A stretch of 32,733 nucleotides of DNA from Eubacterium limosum (GCA_959020865.1 CAUEUD010000011.1:1-32733); one strand, 5' to 3'. Numbered from the stretch's first letter, positions 1 to 8,624 are shown. The notes: generated from the sequence alone by a model not told the origin. Program-made: numbers and translations.

Positions 1-794
1 CCTTCGGAGGAGTCGATGCATAAAACATCCGCCCCGGCTTCCACCAGTGCAGGCACACGTTCGGCGTAGTCGCGGGTGTTGATACCAGCGCCGACGATAT
101 AGCGCTTCTGAGCGTCCAAAAGCTCCAGTGGGTTTTCTTTGTGTGAGGAGTAATCCTTGCGGAATACAAAATAAAGGAGACGCCCATCCGCTGCCACGAT
201 CGGCAGGGTGTTCAGCTTGTGGTCCCAGATAATGTTATTGGCTTCCTTCAGGCTGGTACCTTCAGGAGCGTAGATGATTTTTTCGAGCGGAGTCATAAAT
301 TCCTTGACCTTGGTAGAGGGGTCCATACGGCTGACACGGTAGTCACGGCTGGTGACAATCCCGACAAATTTGCCGTTTGCGGTACCGTCAGAGGTCACGG
401 CAACGGTGGAGTGGCCTGTTTTTTCCTTTAAATCCAGAATGTCCTGCATGGTGGCGTCAGGCGTCACGTTGGAGTCACTTGGAACAAAACCGGCTTTGTA
501 AGCCTTGACGCGGGCGATCATGGCCGCCTCGTTTTCCACACTCTGTGAGCCGTAGATAAAGGAAATACCACCCTCAGTCGCGAGCGCAATGGCCATTTTT
601 TCACCGGATACGGACTGCATGATGGCAGAGGTCATGGGAATATTCATGTATATTGAAGATTCCTCGCCTTTCTTGAATTTTACGACAGGGGTTTTCAGGT
701 TAACATTAGCCGGCATACACTGTGAAGAGGAATAACCTGGTACGAGCAGGTATTCGCTAAAGGTACGGGACGGTTCTTCAAAATAAAAAGCCAT
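1..794 (-). CDS. guaB: IMP dehydrogenase, 5' part (runs off the window)
   Basis: IMP dehydrogenase oxidises IMP to XMP with NAD+, the committed step of guanine nucleotide synthesis, in the cytosol. Only the first 264 codons are visible. The protein begins MAFYFEEPSRTFSEYLLVPG, the usual N-terminal segment of the family. It continues with the start of the TIM barrel (MNIPMTSAIMQSVSGEKMA) and two CBS modules between roughly residues 100 and 220, including GIVTSRDYRV and LNTLPIVAADGRLLYFVFRKD. It then re-enters the barrel (YIVGAGINTRDYAERV, then VLCIDSSEG at the edge). The catalytic-loop cysteine and flap lie outside the window. The start codon is preceded by GGAGAAAC on the minus strand. It is divergent from recD2, with its own consensus promoter and a structured leader. 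Family assignment is firm. Confidence 0.95.
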   Translation of the reverse strand, partial: MAFYFEEPSRTFSEYLLVPGYSSSQCMPANVNLKTPVVKFKKGEESSIYMNIPMTSAIMQSVSGEKMAIALATEGGISFIYGSQSVENEAAMIARVKAYKAGFVPSDSNVTPDATMQDILDLKEKTGHSTVAVTSDGTANGKFVGIVTSRDYRVSRMDPSTKVKEFMTPLEKIIYAPEGTSLKEANNIIWDHKLNTLPIVAADGRLLYFVFRKDYSSHKENPLELLDAQKRYIVGAGINTRDYAERVPALVEAGADVLCIDSSE

Positions 795-840
795 AGATTT
801 AGTTTCTCCTTCTTTACTTTAATGAAATAAATCAGCACTT

Positions 841-898
841 AATTACAAGAAAAGCAATAACCACGGATACTTGAGGCTATTGCTTATTGAATGTAATT
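841..898 (-). promoter_or_regulatory. nested hairpin in the guaB leader
   Basis: Two nested inverted repeats are visible: AATTACA (841-847) with TGTAATT (892-898), and AAGCAATA (852-859) with TATTGCTT (878-885). Together they form two stacked helices separated by a 4/6-base internal loop. They lie in the predicted untranslated leader of guaB. No U-run follows, so this is not an intrinsic terminator, and it does not resemble the purine riboswitch core. The role is unknown. Confidence 0.45.
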
Positions 899-934
899 CT
901 GGTACGTTTGTCAGTACGATCTGTTGTAAGCTTT

Positions 935-963
935 AGTATATGGCTTTTCAGTCGAACTGTCAA
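935..963 (-). promoter_or_regulatory. guaB promoter
   Basis: Reading the minus strand, TTGACA (958-963) and TATACT (935-940) are separated by exactly 17 bases, a near-perfect vegetative sigma factor promoter. Transcription would start near 928 and give a leader of about 130 bases containing the hairpin at 841-898. Confidence 0.8.
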
Positions 964-1028
964 GGCGAAAGGGCGGCTTTTTAGGCGAAATTAAACTGTT
1001 AACCGTTGTCAAATTAAAGGTGAAATGA

Positions 1029-1057
1029 TTGCGAACGGGTGTACGTTGGTGTATAAT
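1029..1057 (+). promoter_or_regulatory. recD2 promoter
   Basis: TTGCGA (1029-1034) and TATAAT (1052-1057) are 17 bases apart. The predicted transcript starts near 1064, leaving a leader of about 22 bases with an AAGGGGA ribosome site just before the ATG at 1086. The promoter overlaps any longer reading frame from the TTG at 1029, which argues for the downstream start. Confidence 0.7.
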
Positions 1058-1085
1058 GTTTTTAACAATAACGAAGGGGATATTT

Positions 1086-3296
1086 ATGGAGACCTTAAAA
1101 GGAACAGTAGATCATATTATTTTCCATAATGACAAAAACGGTTATACCGTAGCGGATTTTGATGTGGACGGCCAAATGGTAACGGTCGTCGGCAATTTTG
1201 AGGAGCTGAAAGAGGGCGAATTTTTAAAGCTGACCGGTTTCTGGAAGGAGCACCAGAGCTATGGTGAGCAGTTTCAGATCGAGAGCTACGCGCTGGATCT
1301 CCCGACCTCTGAGGAAGGCATCATCCGTTATCTGAGCTCAGGACTCCTGCCGGGTATCGGCGAAAAGACCGCCATTGAGATCGTAAACCACTTTGGAGCC
1401 GATACGCTGGACATCTTGGACAATCATCCGGATCGGCTGAGCGAGGTTCATGGCATCGGCAAAAAGACGCTTGACAAAATAAAAGAGGTTTACAGTGAGC
1501 AGAAGGAAATCCGGGATGTTATGATCCAGATCCAGGAATATGGCATTTCCTCGACCTATGCCATGAAGCTGTATAAAACTTATCAGAGTGATACGGTGCG
1601 CGTTCTTCTGGATAATCCCTACCAAATCATCAAGGATGTGCGCGGCATCGGCTTTAAAATAGCAGACCAGATTGCCGCTCAGCTGGGTTTTGAGTCCCAG
1701 AACCCCAAGCGGATTCTCTCAGGCATCAGCTTCTGCCTTCAGGACTGTTACTCAAGGGGCAACACCTACATGACCGAAAAAGACCTTATCGAGTACAGCG
1801 CCAGTATCCTCGGGGTCTCAAGGGAGGACATTGAATTTCAGCTTCAGGAGCTTGCCCTGCGGGGGGACGTGCGTCTGGAGTTCATCGACGACGAGCCTGC
1901 CTACTATCCCTCAGCCCTTTTCGAGGCAGAGGACAATGCCGCCCTGTCCATGGTACGTCTGGCAGGCGCTGTCTTTGAGATGCAGGAAGTTGATATACCA
2001 GCCATGATCGCAGCCTATGAGGAGGATATGAGTATCCGTCTGGATAACCGGCAGGCAGAGGCCATCGAGGCGGCCATCGAAAATGGCATCGCCATTATTA
2101 CAGGGGGGCCAGGTACAGGGAAAACAACGATTATCAACGGTATTGTCTACATTTTTAAGCGGCTGGGCATGAAAACTGTTCTGGCCGCCCCCACAGGCCG
2201 CGCCGCCAAGCGCATCACAGAAACCACCGGCGAGCCCGCCAAGACCATCCACCGCCTTTTGGAGTACGATTACTCTGGTGACGATGATTTTCCATCTTTT
2301 AACAGGGATGAGGAAAACCCGCTTGAGGCTGACGCCATCATTCTGGATGAAGCCTCAATGATTGATATCGTCCTGCTCAACAGCCTGTTGGAGGCCATCA
2401 AGCCCGGCACACGCCTCATTCTGGTAGGCGACGCCGACCAGCTGCCTTCCGTTGGGCCGGGAAATGTCTTACAGGATCTGATCGAGAGCAACGTGGTCAA
2501 GGTAGTGCGTCTGGACCGTATCTATCGTCAGTCGGAGGAAAGCATGATCTCCATAAACGCCCATGCCATCAATGAGGGTATGATGCCGGAAATCAATAAC
2601 CAGTCTGACTTTATGTTGATAAGGACAATGGACCCGGATAAGGTGCTGGATACTATTTTGGACCTGGTTGCCTGGCGTATTCCAGAAAAAAAAGGTTTTG
2701 ACGCTATGAAAGATGTTCAGGTTATCTCACCCATTAAAAAGGGAAAGCTCGGCGTTATTTCGCTGAATAAGGAGCTCCAGGAGGTCCTGAACCCAGCGGC
2801 AGACTATAAAAAGGAAAAGGCTTTCGGTACAGTGGTGTTCCGCGAGGGGGATAAGGTCATGCAGATTAAAAACAATTATAAGCTCAAGTGGGAGGATATC
2901 CATGGCTTTGAAACCGGAGAGGGGGTTTATAACGGCGATATCGGCAATATTATCCGCATTGATGAGTACAATAAAACCTTTGAAATCCTGCTGACCGATG
3001 ACAAAAAAGTCGTTTATGAGTTTGACCAGCTCGACGAGCTCACCCATGCTTATGCCATGACTGTGCACAAAAGCCAGGGGAGCGAATTTCCGGTTGTTAT
3101 CATGCCGATGGTGGGCGGGCCACCCATGTTTCTAAACCGAAAGCTGCTGTACACAGCAGTGACCAGAGCTAAAAAGATGCTGATGCTTATCGGGCCTCAG
3201 AATTATTTTTACCGGATGGTCAAATCTGGAGATACCAACGAACGGCGTACAGCCCTCAAACAGCGGATCAAAATGTATGGAGAGCTCAATGTCTGA
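1086..3296 (+). CDS. recD2: RecD2-type superfamily 1 DNA helicase
   Basis: RecD2 is a 5'-3' DNA helicase of bacteria, usually lacking a RecBC partner, linked to replication-fork maintenance and repair. The 736 residues match the usual family length. The N-terminal third has helix-hairpin-helix-like segments (LLPGIGEKTA near 88, VHGIGKKTL near 121, VRGIGFKIAD near 185). The helicase core has Walker A GGPGTGKTT at 340-348, Walker B IILDEAS at 418-424, VGDADQLPSVGPG near 447, and the C-terminal motifs MTVHKSQGSEF and YTAVTRAKKM. The ATG at 1086 is chosen over an upstream in-frame TTG because it has the ribosome site AAGGGGA and lies downstream of the promoter. The stop overlaps the next gene, so the two are translationally coupled. 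Confidence 0.95.
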   Translation: METLKGTVDHIIFHNDKNGYTVADFDVDGQMVTVVGNFEELKEGEFLKLTGFWKEHQSYGEQFQIESYALDLPTSEEGIIRYLSSGLLPGIGEKTAIEIVNHFGADTLDILDNHPDRLSEVHGIGKKTLDKIKEVYSEQKEIRDVMIQIQEYGISSTYAMKLYKTYQSDTVRVLLDNPYQIIKDVRGIGFKIADQIAAQLGFESQNPKRILSGISFCLQDCYSRGNTYMTEKDLIEYSASILGVSREDIEFQLQELALRGDVRLEFIDDEPAYYPSALFEAEDNAALSMVRLAGAVFEMQEVDIPAMIAAYEEDMSIRLDNRQAEAIEAAIENGIAIITGGPGTGKTTIINGIVYIFKRLGMKTVLAAPTGRAAKRITETTGEPAKTIHRLLEYDYSGDDDFPSFNRDEENPLEADAIILDEASMIDIVLLNSLLEAIKPGTRLILVGDADQLPSVGPGNVLQDLIESNVVKVVRLDRIYRQSEESMISINAHAINEGMMPEINNQSDFMLIRTMDPDKVLDTILDLVAWRIPEKKGFDAMKDVQVISPIKKGKLGVISLNKELQEVLNPAADYKKEKAFGTVVFREGDKVMQIKNNYKLKWEDIHGFETGEGVYNGDIGNIIRIDEYNKTFEILLTDDKKVVYEFDQLDELTHAYAMTVHKSQGSEFPVVIMPMVGGPPMFLNRKLLYTAVTRAKKMLMLIGPQNYFYRMVKSGDTNERRTALKQRIKMYGELNV

Positions 3297-4029
3297 GTCT
3301 GGCTTTAAAGCAGGTGTGAAGACGCTGCTCAGAGAGACATTATTTCTGCCAAACGGTGTCTGCCCGGTGTGCGGCAAGGTACTTTTCAGAACAGAAAGCT
3401 ACCTGTGTGAGCGCTGCGCACAATCGCTGCCGAGGGTAACCATGCCTGCCTGCAAATATTGTGGAAAACCGTTACCCGATAAGGGACTGGATTTTTGCGG
3501 GGACTGCGGCCCGCTGAAAGATCCCGTGCTGGCAGGCGGAGCAGTATGGCTGCATTACAGCGGCTCAGGACAGAGGCTGGTACACAGTCTGAAGTTTGGG
3601 CATCTCCCACAGCTTGGCAGATGGATCGGCCAGCAGATGGCTGAAGCTGTGAGGGAAAAGGACTGGGCGGGGAAGCTGGAACTGGTGGTGGCGGTTCCCC
3701 TGCACGAAAAACGCCTGGAGGAACGCGGCTATAACCAGAGCGACTACCTGGCAGAGGGGCTGGCAGACGCCCTGAACCTGCCCTATAAAAGGGAAGCGAT
3801 CAAGCGTCTTTATGACACACCTCATCAGATTGGGCTGAGCCGTGAGGAACGCCTGATAAACCTGGCCGGTGCTTTCGATGTTCTGGAGAAAAAGGCTGTG
3901 GTCGGAAAGACCGTGCTGCTGGTAGATGATGTCAATACGACAGGCTCTACCCTGCGGGAGTGCGCCGAGGTGCTGAAGCGGACGGGGGCAAGAGCCGTGT
4001 ACGCAGCGGCCTGTGCCGGGGCTCAGTAG
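3289..4029 (+). CDS. comFC: ComF family phosphoribosyltransferase-like protein
   Basis: ComFC-type proteins are needed for DNA uptake in competent bacteria and are widespread in species not known to be competent; their enzymatic role is unresolved. Eight cysteines form two four-Cys zinc sites: C25, C28, C40, C43 and C55, C58, C70, C73. The C-terminal half is a phosphoribosyltransferase fold with the PRPP-loop motif VLLVDDVNTTGSTL near residues 209-222. The chosen ATG overlaps the recD2 stop and has GGAGAG (3279-3284) in front. An in-frame ATG at 3277 would add four residues but has no ribosome site. Length is 246 aa, typical of the family. Co-transcription with recD2 suggests a DNA-processing context. 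The ComFA helicase is not in the window. Confidence 0.88.
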   Translation: MSESGFKAGVKTLLRETLFLPNGVCPVCGKVLFRTESYLCERCAQSLPRVTMPACKYCGKPLPDKGLDFCGDCGPLKDPVLAGGAVWLHYSGSGQRLVHSLKFGHLPQLGRWIGQQMAEAVREKDWAGKLELVVAVPLHEKRLEERGYNQSDYLAEGLADALNLPYKREAIKRLYDTPHQIGLSREERLINLAGAFDVLEKKAVVGKTVLLVDDVNTTGSTLRECAEVLKRTGARAVYAAACAGAQ

Positions 4030-4072
4030 GAGCAGACAGCGGTTCAGCCGCCCAAAGATATTGAAGTTTTCA

Positions 4073-4101
4073 TTGCGAATGTTTTCAACTTCTTATATAA
4101 T
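4073..4101 (+). promoter_or_regulatory. promoter of the CpsB-like phosphatase gene
   Basis: TTGCGA (4073-4078) and TATAAT (4096-4101) are 17 bases apart, the same -35 hexamer as at recD2. Inverted segments GAAGTT (4063-4068) and AACTTC (4087-4092) flank the -35 region, but with uneven spacing. Confidence 0.65.
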
Positions 4102-4131
4102 AGAGCTAGTGAAACACAGGGGGATGATAAA

Positions 4132-4917
4132 ATGATTGATATGCATAACCACGTACTATATGGTGTTGACGATGGAGCCCAGAGCATTGAGGACAGTGTC
4201 GAGATGCTTTTTAAGGCGAAAGAGGTTGGCTTTTCAGGCGTTGTCTTAACGCCGCACTACATGTGCTATCAGAACTTTACCTCACCCGTGGCAGAAAATA
4301 AAAAACGATACGAAGCCCTGAAAAAAATACTGGAGCGCGCAGGTCTGGAGCTGGATTTATATCTCGGAAGCGAGCTTTTATATGAGTATAAGCTGGTCGA
4401 TTTAATCGACAGCGAAGAATTTACCACCTTGGCTGACACCCCGTGGTTTCTCGTGGAGACAATCCGGCACGGCGGCACAGCCATCGGTGTTCAGAACTTT
4501 ATGCACAAGCTTAAGGAAAAAGGCTATAAGGCTATTTTAGCCCACCCCGAACGCTATGATTTTGTACAGGACGACCCCAACGTGCTTCTGGATTTTATGA
4601 AAAACGGCGTCCTGATCCAGTGCAATTATCTGAGTCTTATCGGCTATTACGGCGAGCCGTCCAGGCACACCCTTGAGATTTTACTCAAGCACCATATGGT
4701 GCAGCTCATGGGGAGTGACGCCCACCAGGTGGAGGGCTATGAGCGCTATCCAGAGGCCAGAGCAGCAGGCATTGCCCTTGTCGGGGAAGATGAATGGAAC
4801 CGGATCATGTGCCGTAACCCAGAGCTCTTGATTAAGAACGAAGGCGGCATTGCCGTCAATCCAATCCCCTGCACAGAAGAAGTGAAGAGCAGTGTCATTG
4901 GGAGAACCTTCCTTTAA
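4132..4917 (+). CDS. CpsB/CapC-family PHP-domain protein tyrosine phosphatase
   Basis: Members of this family (YwqE, CpsB) are manganese-dependent phosphatases that remove phosphate from bacterial tyrosine kinases and so tune capsule or exopolysaccharide export. The 261 aa match the family. The metal-binding pattern is clear: MIDMHNHVLYGVDDGAQ at the N-terminus (H5, H7, D13/D14), LTPHY (H42), AHPERY in the middle and MGSDAHQVEGY near the C-terminus. GGGGG at 4119-4123 is the ribosome site. The gene has its own promoter and terminator and stands alone: no tyrosine kinase, Wzz-like chain regulator or glycosyltransferase is nearby. Its substrate must therefore be encoded elsewhere, or it serves another phosphoprotein. 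Confidence 0.88.
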   Translation: MIDMHNHVLYGVDDGAQSIEDSVEMLFKAKEVGFSGVVLTPHYMCYQNFTSPVAENKKRYEALKKILERAGLELDLYLGSELLYEYKLVDLIDSEEFTTLADTPWFLVETIRHGGTAIGVQNFMHKLKEKGYKAILAHPERYDFVQDDPNVLLDFMKNGVLIQCNYLSLIGYYGEPSRHTLEILLKHHMVQLMGSDAHQVEGYERYPEARAAGIALVGEDEWNRIMCRNPELLIKNEGGIAVNPIPCTEEVKSSVIGRTFL

Positions 4918-4927
4918 TCCATACAAT

Positions 4928-4962
4928 AAAAGCCAATCCTGTTAAAAGGAATGGCTTTTTTT
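4928..4962 (+). terminator. intrinsic terminator after the CpsB-like gene
   Basis: AAAAGCCAATCC (4928-4939) pairs with GGAATGGCTTTT (4948-4959) with one A/A mismatch. The loop is short and a T-run extends to 4962. It lies 11 bases after the stop codon. Confidence 0.85.
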
Positions 4963-4984
4963 AATGTTATCGTCAGCTTTAGTA

Positions 4985-4993
4985 TGGTATAAT
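4985..4993 (+). promoter_or_regulatory. extended -10 promoter for the murB-whiA run
   Basis: TGG-TATAAT (4985-4993) is an extended -10 element with no convincing -35 hexamer. It lies about 36 bases before the murB ATG and directly after the preceding terminator, so it probably drives the whole murB to whiA cluster. Confidence 0.55.
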
Positions 4994-5028
4994 AATACGG
5001 ATACCCTTTGGAAGGAACGAGTAAAAGA

Positions 5029-5937
5029 ATGAATAAAGAAATGATCAAGAATAAACTAATGGATGTCATTGCAGAAGAAAGGATTTTATGCGATGAACCC
5101 ATGAAAAACCATATTTCCTTTAAGGTAGGAGGGCCGGCGGATTTCTTGGTGGTGCCCGAGAGCTGTGAGGAATTCATAAACGTATTGGCCTGCTGCCGTA
5201 AAAACAATCTCCCTTTTTATGTAATGGGCAATGGGACCAATCTTTTAGTCAGGGATAACGGCTACCGCGGCGTCATGATAAAAACCCGTCAGCTTTGCAG
5301 GATCACGGTAGAGGATACCGGTATCAGCGCTGAGCCTGGCTCACTCCTCAAAGATGTCGCCCAGGCGGCTCTTGAAGGCTGCCTGACAGGCATGGAGTTT
5401 GCCTCTGGAATCCCAGGCTCACTGGGAGGGGCTGTTGTCATGAACGCAGGCGCCTACGACGGCGAAATGAAGGATATTATCCGCTCCATTGAAGTTGTGA
5501 CAGAGAGCGGCGAAATCCTTGAGCTGCCCATTGCGGAGTGCCGCATGGGCTATCGAAAAAGCATTGTTCAGGAAAACCCCTGGTTTGTCACGGGTGTAAA
5601 TCTGTTGTTAAGAAAAGGGGACTACAATACCATTAAGGCAAAGATGGACGACCTGAACGAGCGCAGAAGGAGCAAGCAGCCTCTGGAATACCCCAGTGCG
5701 GGCAGCACCTTCAGGCGCCCTGAGGGATATTTTGCCGGAAAACTGGTTCAGGACTGCGGATTTAAAGGCTACTGTGTCGGCGGCGCGCAGGTATCTGAAA
5801 AGCACAGCGGCTTTGTCATCAACAAGGACAACGCCACGGCCGACGATATCATCACCCTGATTCAGACCATTCAAAAGAAAGTAAAACAGGACTACGGTGT
5901 GGATATGCGCACCGAAGTAATCATGATAGGAGAATAA
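5029..5937 (+). CDS. murB: UDP-N-acetylmuramate dehydrogenase (UDP-N-acetylenolpyruvoylglucosamine reductase)
   Basis: MurB reduces UDP-GlcNAc-enolpyruvate to UDP-MurNAc with NADPH and FAD, the second committed step of peptidoglycan synthesis, in the cytosol. The 302 aa hold the FAD-binding segments MGNGTNLLVRD (66-76) and GIPGSLGGAVVMNAGAY (127-143). The catalytic serine motif YPSAGSTFRRP is at 221-231, followed by KLVQDCGFKG, SEKHSGFVIN and a final TEVIMIGE. The short form fits the type II MurB of Gram-positives. The ATG at 5029 is preferred over a TTG at 5008, which overlaps the start of the ribosome site GGAAGGA (5010-5016). Spacing is slightly long, and the ATG at 5041 is an alternative. 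The stop overlaps the next start by one base. Confidence 0.95.
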   Translation: MNKEMIKNKLMDVIAEERILCDEPMKNHISFKVGGPADFLVVPESCEEFINVLACCRKNNLPFYVMGNGTNLLVRDNGYRGVMIKTRQLCRITVEDTGISAEPGSLLKDVAQAALEGCLTGMEFASGIPGSLGGAVVMNAGAYDGEMKDIIRSIEVVTESGEILELPIAECRMGYRKSIVQENPWFVTGVNLLLRKGDYNTIKAKMDDLNERRRSKQPLEYPSAGSTFRRPEGYFAGKLVQDCGFKGYCVGGAQVSEKHSGFVINKDNATADDIITLIQTIQKKVKQDYGVDMRTEVIMIGE

Positions 5938-6668
5938 TGAAGCTACTCTGCGATATGCACACCCACACTACCTACAGCCATGGAAAGAATACCATCGAGG
6001 AAATGGTAGAGCAGGCACGTGCACTCGGCCTCAGGGCAATCGTAATTTCAGACCATGGCAGAAGTCACCCCATGTTTGGGGTGCGCAGGAAGAATTTCGA
6101 GAAAATGCGACAGGAAATTGACGCGCTCAATGAAAAATACGATGATATCGAGATTTACCTCTCGGTGGAATCCAATATCACCGGAGCGGACGGCAGCATT
6201 GATATCGGAAAAGAGGAACGCCAGTACTGTGACTGGATCTATGCCGGATACCATTACGGTTACATACCAGCCAGCATAAAGGACGTTTTTCGCTTCGCCA
6301 TCCGAAATTATCTGACCGTGGTTTTCCCGTTTATGAAAGAAAAAACACGGAAGGTCAATACCAGAGCCTATCTGGAAATGATGGACCGCTACGAGCTTAA
6401 GATGATTACTCACCCTGGGGATAAGCTGCCAGTGGACATTGAGCCCATTGCCAAAAAGGCGGCCGAGAAGGGGGTTATCCTGGAGATTAACCCGAGGCAC
6501 AGTCATCTCAACAGCGAGGAGCTCAAGATCGCTTTGAAGTACAATGTACAGTTTGCTGTCAACAGCGATGCTCACAGTGTTCAGGCTCTCGGACGGATAC
6601 AGGGGGCAGAGGCCATCATAAAAGAAGCCGGCGTTCCCTATGAACGCATTGTCAATATTGAAGAATAA
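5937..6668 (+). CDS. PHP-domain phosphoesterase
   Basis: This is a polymerase-and-histidinol-phosphatase (PHP) superfamily metal-dependent phosphoesterase of 243 aa. The metal ligands are visible as DMHTHTTYSHG (H8, H10, H15), VISDHGRSHPMFG (D39, H40), THPGDK, EINPRHSHLN and NSDAHSVQALG. The closest general type is the YcdX / histidinol-phosphatase-like group, and the natural substrate cannot be read from sequence. It starts on the last base of the murB stop, so translation is coupled. It sits between murB and rapZ, which suggests a role in cell-envelope or phosphorylated-sugar metabolism, but that is inference from position. It is clearly distinct from the CpsB-type PHP protein 1 kb upstream. 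Confidence 0.82.
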   Translation: MKLLCDMHTHTTYSHGKNTIEEMVEQARALGLRAIVISDHGRSHPMFGVRRKNFEKMRQEIDALNEKYDDIEIYLSVESNITGADGSIDIGKEERQYCDWIYAGYHYGYIPASIKDVFRFAIRNYLTVVFPFMKEKTRKVNTRAYLEMMDRYELKMITHPGDKLPVDIEPIAKKAAEKGVILEINPRHSHLNSEELKIALKYNVQFAVNSDAHSVQALGRIQGAEAIIKEAGVPYERIVNIEE

Positions 6669-6685
6669 TACCTAAGGGAGAAACT

Positions 6686-7558
6686 ATGAAAACTATTATC
6701 GTCACAGGTTTATCAGGAGCAGGAAAATCACAGGCCATACAGATTTTAGAAGATCTGGGCTATTTTTGTGTCGATAATCTTCCGCCAAAACTGATTAAAA
6801 CCTTTATCGAGCTGTGTGAGAATACCGGCGCTGAGATTGAGAAGCTGGCGCTGGTAACCGATATCCGCGGGGATATTTTCTCGGAAGCCTTTCAGAACTC
6901 CCTTATCAATTTTAAGGGCGGCAGCAGAGACATCGAAATGCTGTTTCTGGAGGCTGATGATGAAACGCTGATCACCCGCTATCAGGAATCAAGGAGAAAG
7001 CACCCCCTGACGGGCATTGCCGGAAGTCTTTCCGAATCCATTAAGCTGGAAAGAGAAAAGATGAGCACCTTCAGGCAGGAAGCGGACTACGTGATCAATA
7101 CGACCGATATGAGTAACAAGGAGCTGAAGGCAACGCTTGAAAAAATACTGCAATCAGAGACAAGCGAAGCCTTTACACAGATTAACATAGCGTCCTTTGG
7201 CTTTAAATACGGGCTGCCAATGAGTGCAGATTTCGTTTTTGACGTCCGTTTTCTCCCCAACCCATTTTACAAAAAAGAACTCCGCAGCAAAACCGGTGAG
7301 GACCAGGAAGTACGCGATTATGTAATGTCCTTCGAGGAAGCGCGCGAATTCTATGAAAAGGTCGAGGACCTGATCGAATTCGTCATTCCTCAGTACAGAA
7401 AGGTCGGGAAGGAGCATCTGGAGGTTGCCTTTGGCTGCACTGGCGGCCAGCACCGCTCCGTCACCTTTGCTTACCTTATCGAGGAGGCTTTCCGGAAAAA
7501 AGGCTATCTGACCAAGATCAGCCACCGTGACATCACAAAGGACCGGGAGGCCAATTAA
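6686..7558 (+). CDS. rapZ: RapZ/YvcJ-family nucleotide-binding protein
   Basis: RapZ-family proteins bind nucleotides. The E. coli member senses glucosamine-6-phosphate and directs RNase E to small RNAs; in Gram-positives the homologue (YvcJ) has a less clear role. At 290 aa this is a full-length member. Walker A is GLSGAGKS at 8-15, a VTDIRGD segment is near 57-63, and the family C-terminus has DVRFLPNPFY near 187-196 and FGCTGGQHRSV near 249. AAGGGAG lies just before the ATG. The gene is 17 bases after the PHP gene and 33 before yvcK, inside the conserved rapZ-yvcK-whiA order. Confidence 0.95.
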   Translation: MKTIIVTGLSGAGKSQAIQILEDLGYFCVDNLPPKLIKTFIELCENTGAEIEKLALVTDIRGDIFSEAFQNSLINFKGGSRDIEMLFLEADDETLITRYQESRRKHPLTGIAGSLSESIKLEREKMSTFRQEADYVINTTDMSNKELKATLEKILQSETSEAFTQINIASFGFKYGLPMSADFVFDVRFLPNPFYKKELRSKTGEDQEVRDYVMSFEEAREFYEKVEDLIEFVIPQYRKVGKEHLEVAFGCTGGQHRSVTFAYLIEEAFRKKGYLTKISHRDITKDREAN

Positions 7559-7591
7559 AAAGCCTTATCCGATTATTAGGAGAAAAATATC

Positions 7592-8608
7592 ATGGAAATG
7601 AAAGAATATATCAGGGAGTTTACCCTGAAGGATATTGTCACCGTCCGTAACCCAAAGGTGGTTGCACTGGGCGGCGGTACTGGCCTGTCCGTTATTCTGA
7701 GAGGCCTGAAAAAGTATACCAACCGTCTCACCGCCATTGTAACAGTGGGAGACGACGGCGGAAGCTCCGGAATGCTGCGGCAGGATCTGGGCATTTTGCC
7801 GCCAGGCGATATAAGGAACTGTATTCTGGCGCTGGCCGACGATGAGAATGTTATGCAGTCTCTGTTCAATTACCGCTTTACCGAAGGCGGACTGGAAGGG
7901 CACAACTTTGGGAACCTGTTCCTGGCAGCCATGAACGGTATCAGCAACGACTTCTACGACGCGGTTCGCCGCACCTCAGACGTCCTTCAGATTAAAGGCC
8001 GGGTACTGCCCGTCACCCTTGACGACATGACCCTGAATGCCAGTCTGGACAACGGTGAAACTGTCGTAGGCGAATCGCAGATACCAAAGGCTGCCTGCGA
8101 AAAGCACTGCCGGATCGAAAAAATCTTTCTGAAGCCAGACAAAATCGAACCGCTGGAAGAGACGCTCGAGGCCATCAAAATGGCGGACATTGTCATTATT
8201 GGGCCGGGGAGCCTTTATACAAGCGTTATCCCCAATCTGCTTGTGGATGGAATCGAGTCCGCCATCAAAGAAAACAGAGGACGTAAATTTTATGTAGGCA
8301 ATATCATGACGCAGCCCGGGGAAACTGACGGCTATACTCAGTGCGACCACGTACGCGCCATCGAAGCGCACCTGAAAATAAAAGAGCGCAGGCTTTTTCA
8401 GTACTGTGTCTTTAACAGCGGGAATCTGCCCGACTATGTGGCGCGGCAGTATCAAAAATATAGCTCCGAAAAAGTGGAAATTGGCGAAATGCTGCCGGAG
8501 TACCAGTATGTGACCGATGATTTTATCATCGTTGAAAATGGAAGAATCCGCCACGACGCGGATCTTCTGGCAAGACGAATTTTTGAAGCCTATGTAAACA
8601 GTAAATAA
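7592..8608 (+). CDS. yvcK: YvcK/CofD-like gluconeogenesis factor
   Basis: YvcK is related to the CofD transferase family. In Bacillus it is required for growth on gluconeogenic carbon and for normal cell shape, binds UDP-GlcNAc, and is linked to localisation of class A penicillin-binding protein. At 338 aa, the conserved segments are ALGGGTGLSV (25-34), TVGDDGGSSGMLR (51-63), LPPGDIRNC (69-77), GPGSLYTSVIPNL and GNIMTQPGETDGY. AGGAG at 7578-7582 precedes the chosen ATG with good spacing; an ATG two codons later is possible. It is in the middle of the rapZ-yvcK-whiA triad. The likely role is coordinating carbon flow with wall synthesis, by homology. Confidence 0.94.
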   Translation: MEMKEYIREFTLKDIVTVRNPKVVALGGGTGLSVILRGLKKYTNRLTAIVTVGDDGGSSGMLRQDLGILPPGDIRNCILALADDENVMQSLFNYRFTEGGLEGHNFGNLFLAAMNGISNDFYDAVRRTSDVLQIKGRVLPVTLDDMTLNASLDNGETVVGESQIPKAACEKHCRIEKIFLKPDKIEPLEETLEAIKMADIVIIGPGSLYTSVIPNLLVDGIESAIKENRGRKFYVGNIMTQPGETDGYTQCDHVRAIEAHLKIKERRLFQYCVFNSGNLPDYVARQYQKYSSEKVEIGEMLPEYQYVTDDFIIVENGRIRHDADLLARRIFEAYVNSK

Positions 8609-8624
8609 GGGAAGGAAGATTTGC

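Noticed and set aside
1029..1085. N-terminal extension of recD2 from a TTG
   Set aside because: The TTG is the -35 element of the promoter; the ATG at 1086 has a proper ribosome site and the normal family start.
4063..4092. Operator palindrome at the CpsB-like promoter (GAAGTT with AACTTC)
   Set aside because: The two arms are not symmetric about one centre (three-base offset), so it is weak as a protein site.
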